NCBI GenBank assembly: GCA_023396535.1
Contig: JAEWWD010000212.1
Coordinates: 1 to 18,152, forward strand
Length of the DNA stretch: 18,152 bases
Source: Bacillota bacterium
Lineage (GTDB): Bacteria; Bacillota; Clostridia; Christensenellales; CAG-138
Reading direction: 5' to 3'
The notes below the pieces were generated by a model that was not told the DNA's origin, ran no database searches, and was given only the letters and a program-made list of their open reading frames with translations. Positions 5,754-13,892 of the stretch are shown here, one piece after another (position 1 is the first letter of the stretch; every line of letters starts with the position of its first letter). The translations under genes and the position numbers were made by a program.

Positions 5754-6095
5754 GGATATTATTTCTTCTATTTCTATATTATAATATTTAAATTATTGCA
5801 GAGCGGCGGCCTGTAGCCTTGTACTTGCATGACAAAATAGATCGTACAGCACCGTCCAAAACTCGGATTTCCGGAAACATTCACGGCGTTTATCTGCGTA
5901 TCCATTTTAGAAAGCGGATCGAATATTTACCGGCCATAATAAAAAGACAATTAAACGCATAAATTCTGCGGTTTTTTATACCTTATCGACATCCCATGGT
6001 TATCCGAAACATTCATGCTTCATTTAATATCAGGGAGGGATGTAATACTATCGTTGCGTTGATCTCAAAACTTCAATAATAAGGGAGGAAGGCAC
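5754..6095 (+). other. Long untranslated leader of the liv operon with foldable core
   Basis: This 340-nt stretch has no convincing gene. GGCCTGTA (5808-5815) can pair with TACCGGCC (5928-5935), 7 of 8 positions, closing a domain that contains smaller hairpins (TGTAC 5820-5824 with GTACA 5844-5848; ATCC 5900-5903 with GGAT 5916-5919). A terminator-like hairpin at 5953-5977 follows. A 15-codon ORF at 6015-6062 is rich in Leu/Ile/Val codons but has no ribosome binding site. No T-box consensus (AGGGUGGNACCGCG) was found. Two similar segments, CCGGAAACATTCA (5871-5883) and CCGAAACATTCA (6004-6015), flank the terminator-like hairpin. Confidence 0.45.
5953..5977 (+). terminator. Terminator-like hairpin in the liv leader
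   Basis: AAACGCA (5953-5959) pairs with TGCGGTTT (5967-5974) with one bulged G, and six T follow from 5972. The stem is short and AT-rich. It lies about 120 nt before livJ, so it could end a short leader transcript or be switched by the upstream fold. Confidence 0.4.
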
Positions 6096-7268
6096 ATGAA
6101 AATTCTCAAGAAGGTATGTATTGTCCTTTTGGTCGTTTCACTGGTATTTCCTTTCTTTGGCTGCGCGGGTAAAACCAGCGGAGCAGGCAAAAACGATCCT
6201 ATTAAGATCGGTCATGAAGTGGCGCTGACCGGAGGTTCCGCCCTGTGGGGACAATCCGAGAAAAATGCGCTGGAAATGGAGGTCGAAAAGATCAACGCAG
6301 CAGGCGGCGTACTGGGCAGACAAATCGAGCTTGTCGCGTATGATAACAAAGCGGACCAGGCCGAAGGCGTCAATGTCGCGAAGCGCCTGATCGCCGACGG
6401 GGTCGTTGCCATCATTGGCCCTGCGCAGAGCGGAGTGGGTATTGCGGCTTCCTCTATTACGGAAGAAGCGAAGATCCCCCTGGTCGGCACCACCGCGACA
6501 AATCCCAAACTCACCGTGAACGATGACAGCACCGTAAAGAATTATACTTTCCGCACCTGCTTCATCGATCCCTATCAAGGCCAGGTAGCCGCGACGTTTG
6601 CCCTGGATACCCTGAAGGTCACAAAGGCGGCTATATTGATGGACGTCGGTTCTGATTATTCGCAGGGCCTCTCCCAATATTTCCGTGAGACGTTCACCGC
6701 CAAAGGCGGCCAGATCGTGGCGGACGAAGCCTTCCGCTCCGAAGAACTGGATTACAGAGCGCAGCTTGGCAAAATCAAAGAGTCAGGCGCAGAGCTATTG
6801 TTCATCCCCACCATGCAGAAGGAAGCCGGCCTCGCCATGAAGCAGGCGCGCGACCTGGGCCTGACCTGCCAGTTCATGGGCGGCGACGGCTGGGCCAGCA
6901 AGGAGCTTGTAGAGCTGGGCGGCGCGGCTACCGAGGGTTCCTTCTATGTAAACATTGCGAGCCTGGAGGACCCTGCCATCAAAGAATGGGTAGCTGAATA
7001 TACAAAGAAATACAATACGGCTCCCGTAATGCCCAACCCTGTGCTTGCCGTGGATGCTCTGAGGATGATCGTCAAGTCCATTGAGGCGACAAACAGCACC
7101 GATCCCGTCAAGCTTGCGGAGTACATGTCCACCATCAAGGATATGCCTGTGCTGACAGGCACTCTCAACATCGATCCGAACACGCACAACCCGCTGCACA
7201 AGCCGGCCGTAATAGAGACCGTCAAGGACGGCCAGTTCACGTTCTATCAGGGTATAGCCGCCGAGTAA
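6096..7268 (+). CDS. livJ: Branched-chain amino acid ABC transporter substrate-binding lipoprotein
   Basis: A 390-aa extracellular lipoprotein that captures Leu/Ile/Val, or a related amino acid or short organic acid, for the LivHMGF transporter. The signal peptide runs to lipobox FFGC (C23). The mature protein begins IKIGHEVALTGGSALWGQ and continues with INAAGGVLGRQIELVAYDNK and VVAIIGPAQSGVGIAAS, the standard periplasmic-binding-protein type 1 (Peripla_BP_6) pattern. GGGAGG lies 8-9 nt before the ATG. It is first in an operon with all four partner genes in the usual order. The true ligand cannot be read from sequence, since LivJ-like proteins also carry amides and urea. A perfect palindrome follows the gene and may protect its mRNA. 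Confidence 0.95.
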   Translation: MKILKKVCIVLLVVSLVFPFFGCAGKTSGAGKNDPIKIGHEVALTGGSALWGQSEKNALEMEVEKINAAGGVLGRQIELVAYDNKADQAEGVNVAKRLIADGVVAIIGPAQSGVGIAASSITEEAKIPLVGTTATNPKLTVNDDSTVKNYTFRTCFIDPYQGQVAATFALDTLKVTKAAILMDVGSDYSQGLSQYFRETFTAKGGQIVADEAFRSEELDYRAQLGKIKESGAELLFIPTMQKEAGLAMKQARDLGLTCQFMGGDGWASKELVELGGAATEGSFYVNIASLEDPAIKEWVAEYTKKYNTAPVMPNPVLAVDALRMIVKSIEATNSTDPVKLAEYMSTIKDMPVLTGTLNIDPNTHNPLHKPAVIETVKDGQFTFYQGIAAE

Positions 7269-7297
7269 GCTGTTATTGATACCCAGTCAGCAAGTAT

Positions 7298-7325
7298 GGT
7301 CGGATGGCCGATCGGCCATCCGACC
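7298..7325. repeat. Perfect 28-bp palindrome between livJ and livH
   Basis: GGTCGGATGGCCGA (7298-7311) is followed directly by its exact reverse complement (7312-7325). A T-rich tail is lacking (TTCTTCG), so it is not a normal intrinsic terminator. It sits 29 nt after the livJ stop and just before the livH ribosome binding site. Such hairpins often stabilise the upstream mRNA so that binding protein exceeds permease. Confidence 0.8.
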
Positions 7326-7342
7326 TTCTTCGAGGAGGTTCT

Positions 7343-8227
7343 ATGCAGGTTCAGCTATTCATGCAAACCCTTATCACGGGGCTGGCGGTCGGCGGCATTT
7401 ACGCGCTGATGGCGGTCGGCTATTCCCTGATATTCAGCATATTGAATTTCAGCAATTTCGCTTACGGCGGCATCATCATGCTGGGGTCCTATATGGGCTA
7501 TTTTGTGCTGACGGGCCTCCATGTCCCGTTTGCGATCGCGCTTGCGGCGTCCATGCTCGGCGCGGCTCTGCTGAGCTTTTTCAATGAACGCATCGCCTAC
7601 AGTTCCTTGCGCAAGCGCCATGCGCCTTCGCTCTATTTCATGATCAGCGCCATGGGCACTTCCATATTCCTCGAAAATATGGTTTACGCCACCATAGGCT
7701 CCAGCTTTAAGGCTTATCCGTCCATATTCGGAGTATCCTCCATCTCCATATTGGGAAGCTCCATAGGAAAGCTGGATCTGTTTGCGATCATATTCTCCTT
7801 TATCGCCATCTACATCATGCACTATTTCATTCAGCACACGCGGACGGGCATCGCCATACGCGCCGCATCCTACGATTCCACCGTGGCTCAGATCAACGGT
7901 GTTAATCTCAGCGGCGTAATCGGTCTGGTATTCGTGCTGGCGGGACTCCTGGCCGGATTATCCGGCGTATTTCTGGGGCTTAAATATATGGCGTATCCTA
8001 CAATGGGCTGGATCACCAATAAGGCGTATATTGCCGCCGTAATCGGCGGACTGGGCAGCCTTCCCGGCGCCGTGGTGGGCGGCCTGCTGCTGGGCGTGCT
8101 TGAATCCCTGATCTCTGTATATGTTTCATCCCTCATCCGGGATGTATTCAGTTTTTCTTTCCTCATTATTCTGCTGCTGGTGATGCCTTCCGGATTGTTC
8201 GGAAAATATCTGGAAGAGAAAGTGTAA
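7343..8227 (+). CDS. livH: Branched-chain amino acid ABC transporter permease LivH
   Basis: A 294-aa polytopic inner-membrane permease with about eight hydrophobic segments, of usual LivH length. The typical start TLITGLAVGGIYALMAVGYS and the segment ILNFSNFAYGGIIMLGSYMG at about 34-53 are family marks. The cytoplasmic loop HTRTGIAIRAASYDSTVAQI (about 164-183) carries the coupling helix that contacts the ATPases, and AAVIGGLGSLPGAVVGGLLL (about 233-252) is the LivH C-terminal signature. The ATG at 7343 is chosen because GAGGAGG lies 5 nt upstream; the in-frame ATG at 7304 would place the start inside the palindrome. It forms a heterodimer with LivM. Confidence 0.95.
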   Translation: MQVQLFMQTLITGLAVGGIYALMAVGYSLIFSILNFSNFAYGGIIMLGSYMGYFVLTGLHVPFAIALAASMLGAALLSFFNERIAYSSLRKRHAPSLYFMISAMGTSIFLENMVYATIGSSFKAYPSIFGVSSISILGSSIGKLDLFAIIFSFIAIYIMHYFIQHTRTGIAIRAASYDSTVAQINGVNLSGVIGLVFVLAGLLAGLSGVFLGLKYMAYPTMGWITNKAYIAAVIGGLGSLPGAVVGGLLLGVLESLISVYVSSLIRDVFSFSFLIILLLVMPSGLFGKYLEEKV

Positions 8228-8238
8228 GGGGGAATCTT

Positions 8239-9135
8239 ATGCTCTACTATGTGCAAGGTATCCTGACACTGGCCATGATCAACGCCATATCGGTCGTGGG
8301 CTTATCGGTATTTACGGGCTTTACCGGCCTGATGTCCCTTGGCCATGCGGCGTTTATGGCAATAGGCGCATATACGGCGGCGATCAGCACGAAAATATTC
8401 CACATACCGTTTGTACTGGCCGTTATCATGGGCGGATTCATGTCGGGTTTGGTCAGTCTCGTAATAGGAATCCCCACACTCAGAGCCAAACTGCGCAGCG
8501 ACTATTTCGCGATCGCTACGCTTGGTTTCGGCGAAGCCACCCGCGTGCTGCTCGAAAACCTTCCCATTACACAGGGTGCGCGCGGCCTGCCCGGACTTAC
8601 GAACTATTCGACACTGCCGGCGGTATTCATAGGGTTTGTGATCGTGGTGTTTTTCGCTAAGAATTTTGTATTCTCACGGTATGGCCGCATGGCGATCGCC
8701 GTACGCGAAGATTTTGTGGCAGCGGAAATGACCGGAATCAATCTGTTTCGCGTGCGCCTTCGTTCACTGTTCTTCAGCGCCGTTTGCGCGGGCATCGGCG
8801 GCAGCTTCCTTGCCCATTACATTACCTACATACAGCCAAATATGTTCACCAGCGTACAGTCGACTCTGCTGACAGCCTCCGTCGTTGCGGGCGGCATGGG
8901 CAGCTTGACGGGGCCCATCATCGCCGCGCTGGTTTTCGCCTCTATACCCGAAGTGCTTCGCGTGGCAAACATGTGGCGTCTTGTCGCGTACGGCATTGTG
9001 CTCGTAGCCATTATGGTGCTTCGCCCGCAGGGCATATTCGGATACAGAGAGCTTACGTTTAAAGGAATTCATCATTTTATAAATGGTATTTTTAGCAAGG
9101 CTTCCAGCAAAGCCTCCCGCAAGGAAGGGGCATAA
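8239..9135 (+). CDS. livM: Branched-chain amino acid ABC transporter permease LivM
   Basis: A 298-aa polytopic membrane permease, partner of LivH. Diagnostic segments are FTGLMSLGHAAFMAIGAYTA at about 31-50, IGIPTLRAKLRSDYFAIATL at about 75-94 and GRMAIAVREDFVAAEMTGIN at about 149-168, the coupling loop. The end, VLRPQGIFGYRE, is also typical. It starts 12 nt after livH with AAGGGGGA as ribosome binding site. The last 25 residues are basic and Ser/Ala-rich with no family match. It ends 4 nt before livG, showing tight translational linkage. Confidence 0.95.
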   Translation: MLYYVQGILTLAMINAISVVGLSVFTGFTGLMSLGHAAFMAIGAYTAAISTKIFHIPFVLAVIMGGFMSGLVSLVIGIPTLRAKLRSDYFAIATLGFGEATRVLLENLPITQGARGLPGLTNYSTLPAVFIGFVIVVFFAKNFVFSRYGRMAIAVREDFVAAEMTGINLFRVRLRSLFFSAVCAGIGGSFLAHYITYIQPNMFTSVQSTLLTASVVAGGMGSLTGPIIAALVFASIPEVLRVANMWRLVAYGIVLVAIMVLRPQGIFGYRELTFKGIHHFINGIFSKASSKASRKEGA

Positions 9136-9139
9136 TCAT

Positions 9140-9934
9140 ATGGAGCACATCATTGAGATTAAGGAACTTACGAAAGCCTTCGGCGGCATCATGGCTGTGG
9201 AGGACTTGACGTTCAACATCGCTAAGGGCGAAATCATGGGTATCATAGGTCCGAACGGCGCCGGAAAGACGACGGTGTTCAACCTCATCACCGGCGTATA
9301 CAAGCCTACGCGCGGTATGATACGGTTTCACGGAGAGGACATCACGGGGCTGCCTCCGGACCGTATCGTCCACAAGGGAGTCGCGAGAACGTTCCAAAAC
9401 ATCCGTTTGTTCCGGAATTTGACGGCCCTTGATAACGTCGTAACCGCGCTCGACCTGAACCATCCCAAGTATGGATTGGCCGAGGCGCTGCTGTTCAATC
9501 CGCCCTTTTTAAACTCCCGGGTAAAACGTTCCGAAAAAGAACTGCGTGAAATGGGCATGCATTATTTGAATCTGGTGGGCATCGATCATTTGGCGCACAA
9601 CAGGGCGGACAGTCTCCCCTATGGCCTGCAGCGCAAGCTGGAGATCGCGCGTGCGCTGGCGCTGGAGCCGCAGCTGCTGTTGCTCGACGAGCCTGCGGCG
9701 GGAATGAATCCGGAAGAAACCATGGAGCTCGCCCGTCTGATCAAGAGCATACAGATCAAGCTGGACCTTACGGTATTCCTGATCGAACACCATATGGCTT
9801 GCGTCATGGAACTGTGCGATCATATATTTGTGGTCAATTTCGGCCGCAGGCTTGCGGAAGGGAACGCCGAAGAAATACAGGCCAATCCCGCGGTATTAAA
9901 AGCCTATCTGGGGGAGGGATACAAAGGTGCTTAA
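9140..9934 (+). CDS. livG: Branched-chain amino acid ABC transporter ATP-binding protein LivG
   Basis: A 264-aa cytosolic ATPase. Walker A GPNGAGKTT is at 37-45. The signature region has the LivG-specific form LPYGLQRKLEIARAL instead of LSGGQ, and Walker B is LLLLDEPAAGMNPEE. The H-loop is in LIEHHMACVMELCD. The ATG at 9140 follows GGAAGGGG by about 9 nt; an upstream in-frame start at 9083 lies inside livM and has no site. It pairs with LivF to drive LivHM. The 3' end overlaps livF by 8 nt. Confidence 0.95.
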   Translation: MEHIIEIKELTKAFGGIMAVEDLTFNIAKGEIMGIIGPNGAGKTTVFNLITGVYKPTRGMIRFHGEDITGLPPDRIVHKGVARTFQNIRLFRNLTALDNVVTALDLNHPKYGLAEALLFNPPFLNSRVKRSEKELREMGMHYLNLVGIDHLAHNRADSLPYGLQRKLEIARALALEPQLLLLDEPAAGMNPEETMELARLIKSIQIKLDLTVFLIEHHMACVMELCDHIFVVNFGRRLAEGNAEEIQANPAVLKAYLGEGYKGA

Positions 9935-10649
9935 GGTTGAGAATATCAATGTGTTTTATGGCCGTATCCATGCCCTTCGCGACGTCAGCCTTACCGTGGA
10001 GCCCGGCAATATCGTTTCCATGGTGGGCGCAAACGGCGCCGGAAAATCCACGCTGCTTATGACGCTGGCCGGCGTTCTAAAATCAAAAAGCGGCGCTATC
10101 ACTTATAAAGGCCAGCCTTTGGCCGATTCTCCGCATAAGGTGCTGGCGCAGGGAATTTGCCTGGTCCCCGAGCGGCGCAGGCTGTATGCGAACCTGACGG
10201 TGAAGGAAAACCTGTTGATGGGCGCGCATCTGCGCAAGGATAAGGCCGGCATACAGAACGATATTGAAAAGATGCTGGAGATGTTCCCCATCATGAAGGA
10301 GCGCATCAAACAATATGCCGGTACGCTTTCCGGCGGAGAGCAACAGATGGTAGCCATTGCAAGAGGGCTCATGAGCCGGCCTGAAATACTCATGATGGAT
10401 GAACCCTCCCTTGGTTTAGCTCCGCTCGTTATCGAACAGGTATTTTCCGTAGTTCAGGAGCTCAAGAAAGAAGGCATTACGGTGTTTCTGGCCGAGCAAA
10501 ACGCGTTCGAGGCCCTCCTTATTTCGGATTACGCATATGTTCTCGAAACGGGGCATACCTCCCTTAGAGGAGAAGGCAAAAAGCTCTTGGAAGATCCTCG
10601 TGTTCAGGAAGCGTATTTGGGCATTAAGCAGAAGACGGTTACAGCCTGA
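9927..10649 (+). CDS. livF: Branched-chain amino acid ABC transporter ATP-binding protein LivF
   Basis: A 240-aa cytosolic ATPase and the second nucleotide-binding subunit. Walker A GANGAGKST is at about 34-42, signature LSGGEQQMVAIARGLM, Walker B ILMMDEPSLGLAP, and the H-loop equivalent is FLAEQNAFEALLISDY. VPERRRLYANLTVKENLLMG is the LivF family segment. It starts with GTG at 9927, 8 nt inside livG, with GGGGGAGGG just upstream, so translation is probably coupled. This completes a five-gene liv operon. Confidence 0.95.
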   Translation: MLKVENINVFYGRIHALRDVSLTVEPGNIVSMVGANGAGKSTLLMTLAGVLKSKSGAITYKGQPLADSPHKVLAQGICLVPERRRLYANLTVKENLLMGAHLRKDKAGIQNDIEKMLEMFPIMKERIKQYAGTLSGGEQQMVAIARGLMSRPEILMMDEPSLGLAPLVIEQVFSVVQELKKEGITVFLAEQNAFEALLISDYAYVLETGHTSLRGEGKKLLEDPRVQEAYLGIKQKTVTA

Positions 10650-10660
10650 ACGCATATGTT

Positions 10661-10683
10661 ATCGTGGCAGAACGATGCTTTTT
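10661..10683 (+). terminator. Weak terminator-like hairpin between livF and dapF
   Basis: ATCGT (10661-10665) pairs with ACGAT (10672-10676), then GC and five T (10679-10683). With only 5 bp it would give partial termination at best, so read-through into dapF is likely. Confidence 0.3.
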
Positions 10684-10714
10684 GCAGTATAGATTGGGTA
10701 TTGGAGTGACCATC

Positions 10715-11584
10715 ATGGAATTTACAAAAATGCACGGGGCAGGCAACGACTTTTGCCTTTTTAACGGCTTGGAGCATCCGCTTCCGGATTATAGCGTACT
10801 GGCTTTAGCTGTATGCGACAGGCATTTCGGCGTGGGCGGCGACGGCATCATGATTTGTCTTCCCAGCCAGTCGGCCGATATCCGGATGGTTTACTATAAT
10901 TCCGACGGCAGCCAGGGGGAAATGTGCGGCAACGGCATACGTTGCTTCTCGAAATTCGTTTATGAAGGCGGTATCGTCCGCAAACCGGAATTTACGGTGG
11001 AAACACTGGCGGGAATAAAGAATATTCGACTTACGCTCAGCGACAGCGGCATTGTACGGAAGATTACGGTGGATATGGGGCGGCCAGAATTTGAACCGGA
11101 GCGGGTACCTACCACCCTGCCGGGAACGCCTGTAGTGCAGCGTTCGCTGGATGTGGCCGGCCAACAGGTGAAACTCACCGCCATGCGTATGGCCGTCCCC
11201 CAGTGTGTGATATTCATCGATGACCTCGAACAAGTGGATATCAACGGACTGGGCAGGCAAATCGAGACCCACCCCGCATTCCCCGCCAAGGTCAACGTCA
11301 ACTTCGTCCAAATCATCGACCGGCAACACATCCATATCAAAACATGGGAACGCGGCGCGGGGCGCACGCTTGCGTGCGGCACCGGCTGCAGCGCCTCCGT
11401 TGTTACCGGCCGTTTGACCGGTCTGTTGGATGACACTGTTTCAGTGCAAGCCGAAGGAGGCATAGTCGAAATCCATGTCGGCGAGGACTATGGGGTGACC
11501 ATGACCGGGGAAGCCGAATTTATCTGCAAAGGAAACTTCAGCGAATGGATCGACACGGAAATCGAAAAGAAGTTAAAACGATGA
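10715..11584 (+). CDS. dapF: Diaminopimelate epimerase
   Basis: A 289-aa cytosolic, cofactor-free racemase converting LL- to meso-diaminopimelate, used for lysine and peptidoglycan. Seen: N-terminal MHGAGNDF at 7-13, the first catalytic cysteine in MCGNGIRC (C71) after NSDGSQGE, the substrate-binding Glu-Arg in WERGAG, and the second catalytic cysteine in ACGTGCSAS (C221). Length is slightly above the common 270-280. The ATG at 10715 is used because GGAG lies 8 nt upstream and the family start MEFTKMHG begins there; the frame is open back to 10664. It follows livF by 65 nt on the same strand, so it may be transcribed with the liv operon, though no functional link is evident. It converges on the redox operon at a shared terminator. 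Confidence 0.95.
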   Translation: MEFTKMHGAGNDFCLFNGLEHPLPDYSVLALAVCDRHFGVGGDGIMICLPSQSADIRMVYYNSDGSQGEMCGNGIRCFSKFVYEGGIVRKPEFTVETLAGIKNIRLTLSDSGIVRKITVDMGRPEFEPERVPTTLPGTPVVQRSLDVAGQQVKLTAMRMAVPQCVIFIDDLEQVDINGLGRQIETHPAFPAKVNVNFVQIIDRQHIHIKTWERGAGRTLACGTGCSASVVTGRLTGLLDDTVSVQAEGGIVEIHVGEDYGVTMTGEAEFICKGNFSEWIDTEIEKKLKR

Positions 11585-11646
11585 TACCGTATTCCCGGAT
11601 ACGACGCTCTCCCGATCTATTTCTGAATATAAATTGATTGCATATG

Positions 11647-11679
11647 AAAAGGACGCGAATTCGCATCGCGTCCTTTTTT
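11647..11679. terminator. Bidirectional intrinsic terminator
   Basis: GGACGCGA (11651-11658) pairs with TCGCGTCC (11666-11673), flanked by A4 on the left and T6 on the right, so it works for both the rightward liv-dapF transcript and the leftward redox operon. It lies 63 nt after dapF and 13 nt after the nuoF-like stop. Confidence 0.9.
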
Positions 11680-11691
11680 CACTGTAGCTAT

Positions 11692-13488
11692 TTACTTGTG
11701 CTCTATGGCGCCGAACTTGCACTTCTCCATGCAGGCGCCGCACTTGATGCACTTGGCCTGATCGATAACGAACGGCTTTTTGATCTCCCCGGAAATTGCG
11801 GAAGCCGGGCATACGCGGGAGCACATGCTGCAGCCTGTGCACTTGGCCGGATCGATGGTGTAGCTCAGCAGCGCTTTGCACACGCCTGCCGGACAGCGCT
11901 TTTCATTGATATGCGCTTCATACTCATTTCGGAAATACCGGATGGTAGAAAGCACCGGGTTCGGCGCCGTCTGGCCCAGACCGCACAGAGCGGACGCTTT
12001 GATATTATTGGCCAGACGCTCAAGCTTTTCAATATCGCCCGGTTCGCCGCGGCCTTCGGTGATCTTGGTCAGCATTTCAAGCATGCGGCGCGTGCCGATA
12101 CGGCAGGGCGGGCATTTACCGCACGACTCGTCCACCGTGAATTCCAGGAAGAACTTCGCGATATCCACCATACAGTTGTCTTCGTCCATGACAATCATGC
12201 CGCCGGAGCCCATCATGGAACCAATGGAAATGAGGTTGTCATAGTCGATGGGGATATCCAAATGCTCGGCAGGTATGCAGCCGCCGGAGGGGCCGCCCGT
12301 CTGCGCCGCTTTGAACTTCTTGCCGCCGGGGATACCTCCGCCGATCTCGTATATGATCTCGCGCAGCGTCGTGCCCATGGGGATCTCGACAAGGCCGGTA
12401 TTGTTAATCTTTCCACCCAGAGCGAACACTTTGGTGCCCTTGCTGCGCTCGGTACCCATGGAGGCAAACCATTCGGCCCCGTTGAGAATGATCTGGCAGA
12501 TATTCGCGTAGGTTTCCACGTTATTGAGCAGCGTCGGCTTGCCGAACAGGCCTTTGACGGCCGGGAACGGCGGGCGCGGGCGCGGCTCGCCGCGGCCGCC
12601 CTCTATGGAAGCGAGCAGCGCGGTTTCCTCGCCGCATACAAACGCGCCGGAGCCAAGCCTCAGATCGATGTCAAAGCTAAAGCCGGTATCGAAAATATTC
12701 TCACCCAGGAGGCCGTATTTGCGAGCCTGATCGATAGCGATGCGTAAACGCTTGACGGCAATGGGATATTCCGCGCGAACGTAGATATAGCCCTGCTTCG
12801 CGCCGATAGCGTAACCGGCGATGGCCATAGCTTCCAGCACGGCATGCGGATCGCCCTCCAGTACGGAACGGTCCATGAACGCGCCGGGGTCGCCTTCGTC
12901 GGCGTTACAGCAGACGTATTTGATATCCCTGACGGGCTTCTGCGCAAGGCTCCACTTAATACCCGTCGGGAATCCGCCACCCCCGCGCCCGCGCAGACCG
13001 GACTGTTTGACGATATCGACTACCTGTTCGGGCGTAAGCTCCGTCAGGCACTTCGCAAGAGCCTTATAACCGTCGAACGCGATGTATTCCTCGATGTTCT
13101 CAGGGTCGATGACGCCGCAGTTGCGCAGCGCGACGCGACGCTGCTTTTTATAGAAATCAACTTCGTTCAGCGAGCGGATATTCTGCTTCTCATCCAGGCT
13201 TTCGCTGTAAAGGAGATCCCGTACGATACGGCCCTTGACAAGATGCTCGGAAACGATTCGCGGGACGTCATCCACCTTAATATGGCTATAGAAAGAGCCC
13301 TCGGGGTATATAATGACCACGGGGCCGGTTTCACAAAGTCCAAAGCAACCGGTGGGGACAACTTTTACTTCTTTATCTAGGCCGGCATTTTTGATCTCTT
13401 CCTCAAATTTGGCGATTATGCTTCTGGAATTGGAAGAAGTGCAGCCGGTACCTGTGCAACATAGTACTTGCGAGCGATAAAAGTCCAT
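11692..13488 (-). CDS. NADH/NADP-binding NuoF-like subunit (HndC/HydB type) of an electron-bifurcating or hydrogenase complex
   Basis: A 598-aa cytosolic flavo-iron-sulfur subunit that exchanges electrons between NAD(P)H and Fe-S clusters or ferredoxin. Domain order: a thioredoxin-like [2Fe-2S] domain (1-90; C11, C16, C48, C52), then the Nuo51 FMN/NADH domain with GRGGGGFPTG at 167-176, NADEGDPGAF at 195-204 and GEETALLASIEGGRGEPR at 286-303. An SLBB domain follows (about 340-430), then the N3-type [4Fe-4S] motif SCGKCPPCR (C456, C459, C462 and C502). The C-terminus has two [4Fe-4S] ferredoxin motifs (C550/553/556/560 and C580/583/586/590). This architecture defines HndC/HydB of NADP-reducing or bifurcating [FeFe] hydrogenases. 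GGAGG precedes the ATG. It is last in its operon, where a hydrogenase catalytic gene would normally follow but does not. Confidence 0.93.
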   Translation of the reverse strand: MDFYRSQVLCCTGTGCTSSNSRSIIAKFEEEIKNAGLDKEVKVVPTGCFGLCETGPVVIIYPEGSFYSHIKVDDVPRIVSEHLVKGRIVRDLLYSESLDEKQNIRSLNEVDFYKKQRRVALRNCGVIDPENIEEYIAFDGYKALAKCLTELTPEQVVDIVKQSGLRGRGGGGFPTGIKWSLAQKPVRDIKYVCCNADEGDPGAFMDRSVLEGDPHAVLEAMAIAGYAIGAKQGYIYVRAEYPIAVKRLRIAIDQARKYGLLGENIFDTGFSFDIDLRLGSGAFVCGEETALLASIEGGRGEPRPRPPFPAVKGLFGKPTLLNNVETYANICQIILNGAEWFASMGTERSKGTKVFALGGKINNTGLVEIPMGTTLREIIYEIGGGIPGGKKFKAAQTGGPSGGCIPAEHLDIPIDYDNLISIGSMMGSGGMIVMDEDNCMVDIAKFFLEFTVDESCGKCPPCRIGTRRMLEMLTKITEGRGEPGDIEKLERLANNIKASALCGLGQTAPNPVLSTIRYFRNEYEAHINEKRCPAGVCKALLSYTIDPAKCTGCSMCSRVCPASAISGEIKKPFVIDQAKCIKCGACMEKCKFGAIEHK

Positions 13489-13511
13489 TTTTCTCGACCT
13501 CCTTATCCGGA

Positions 13512-13889
13512 TTACTTATTGTGCGCTTCGTAGTAGCCGATGGTATATTCATCGACGACCTTGCCGTTGACGATATGTTCCGTCACGACTCTGCCCACCA
13601 TATCCGGAGTCATCTTGACATAGGTCACCTTTTCTTCGCCGGGCTTATATACCTCCACGATGGGTTCCAGCCGGCAGACGCCGATGCAGCCCGTCTGTGC
13701 CACAATCACATTCTGGAGGTTACGCTTTGCGACTTCATCCATGAAGGCGGTAAGAACCGGCCGGGCGCCGGCCGCTATGCCACAGGTCGCCATGCCGACG
13801 ACAACGCGCGTGCCTTCGGCATCCTTTCTCAGGCTTATGGTATCCAGTGTCTTTTTACGAATGGCTTCCAATTCCTGTAACGATTTCAT
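13512..13889 (-). CDS. HndB-like [2Fe-2S] thioredoxin-fold subunit
   Basis: A 125-aa cytosolic small subunit. It has the HndB pattern: MATCGIAAGARPV with C36 and, after about 30 residues, QTGCIGVCRLEPIVEV with C68 and C72. The long N-terminal helix (1-20) is typical. In known NADP-reducing hydrogenases HndB lies between HndA and HndC and resembles the N-terminal domain of HndC; the same order holds here. GGAGG lies about 9 nt before the ATG. It begins 4 nt after the ATPase gene and is 23 nt from the next gene, so it is in the same transcript. Electron relay or assembly is its probable role. Confidence 0.88.
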   Translation of the reverse strand: MKSLQELEAIRKKTLDTISLRKDAEGTRVVVGMATCGIAAGARPVLTAFMDEVAKRNLQNVIVAQTGCIGVCRLEPIVEVYKPGEEKVTYVKMTPDMVGRVVTEHIVNGKVVDEYTIGYYEAHNK

Positions 13890-13892
13890 TAT

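Noticed and set aside
5754..6095. T-box leader for the liv operon
   Set aside because: The conserved AGGGUGGNACCGCG antiterminator sequence was not found.
11638..12747. 369-aa plus-strand ORF over the NuoF-like gene
   Set aside because: Antisense shadow with an Ala/Arg/His-rich product, and its beginning lies in a terminator.
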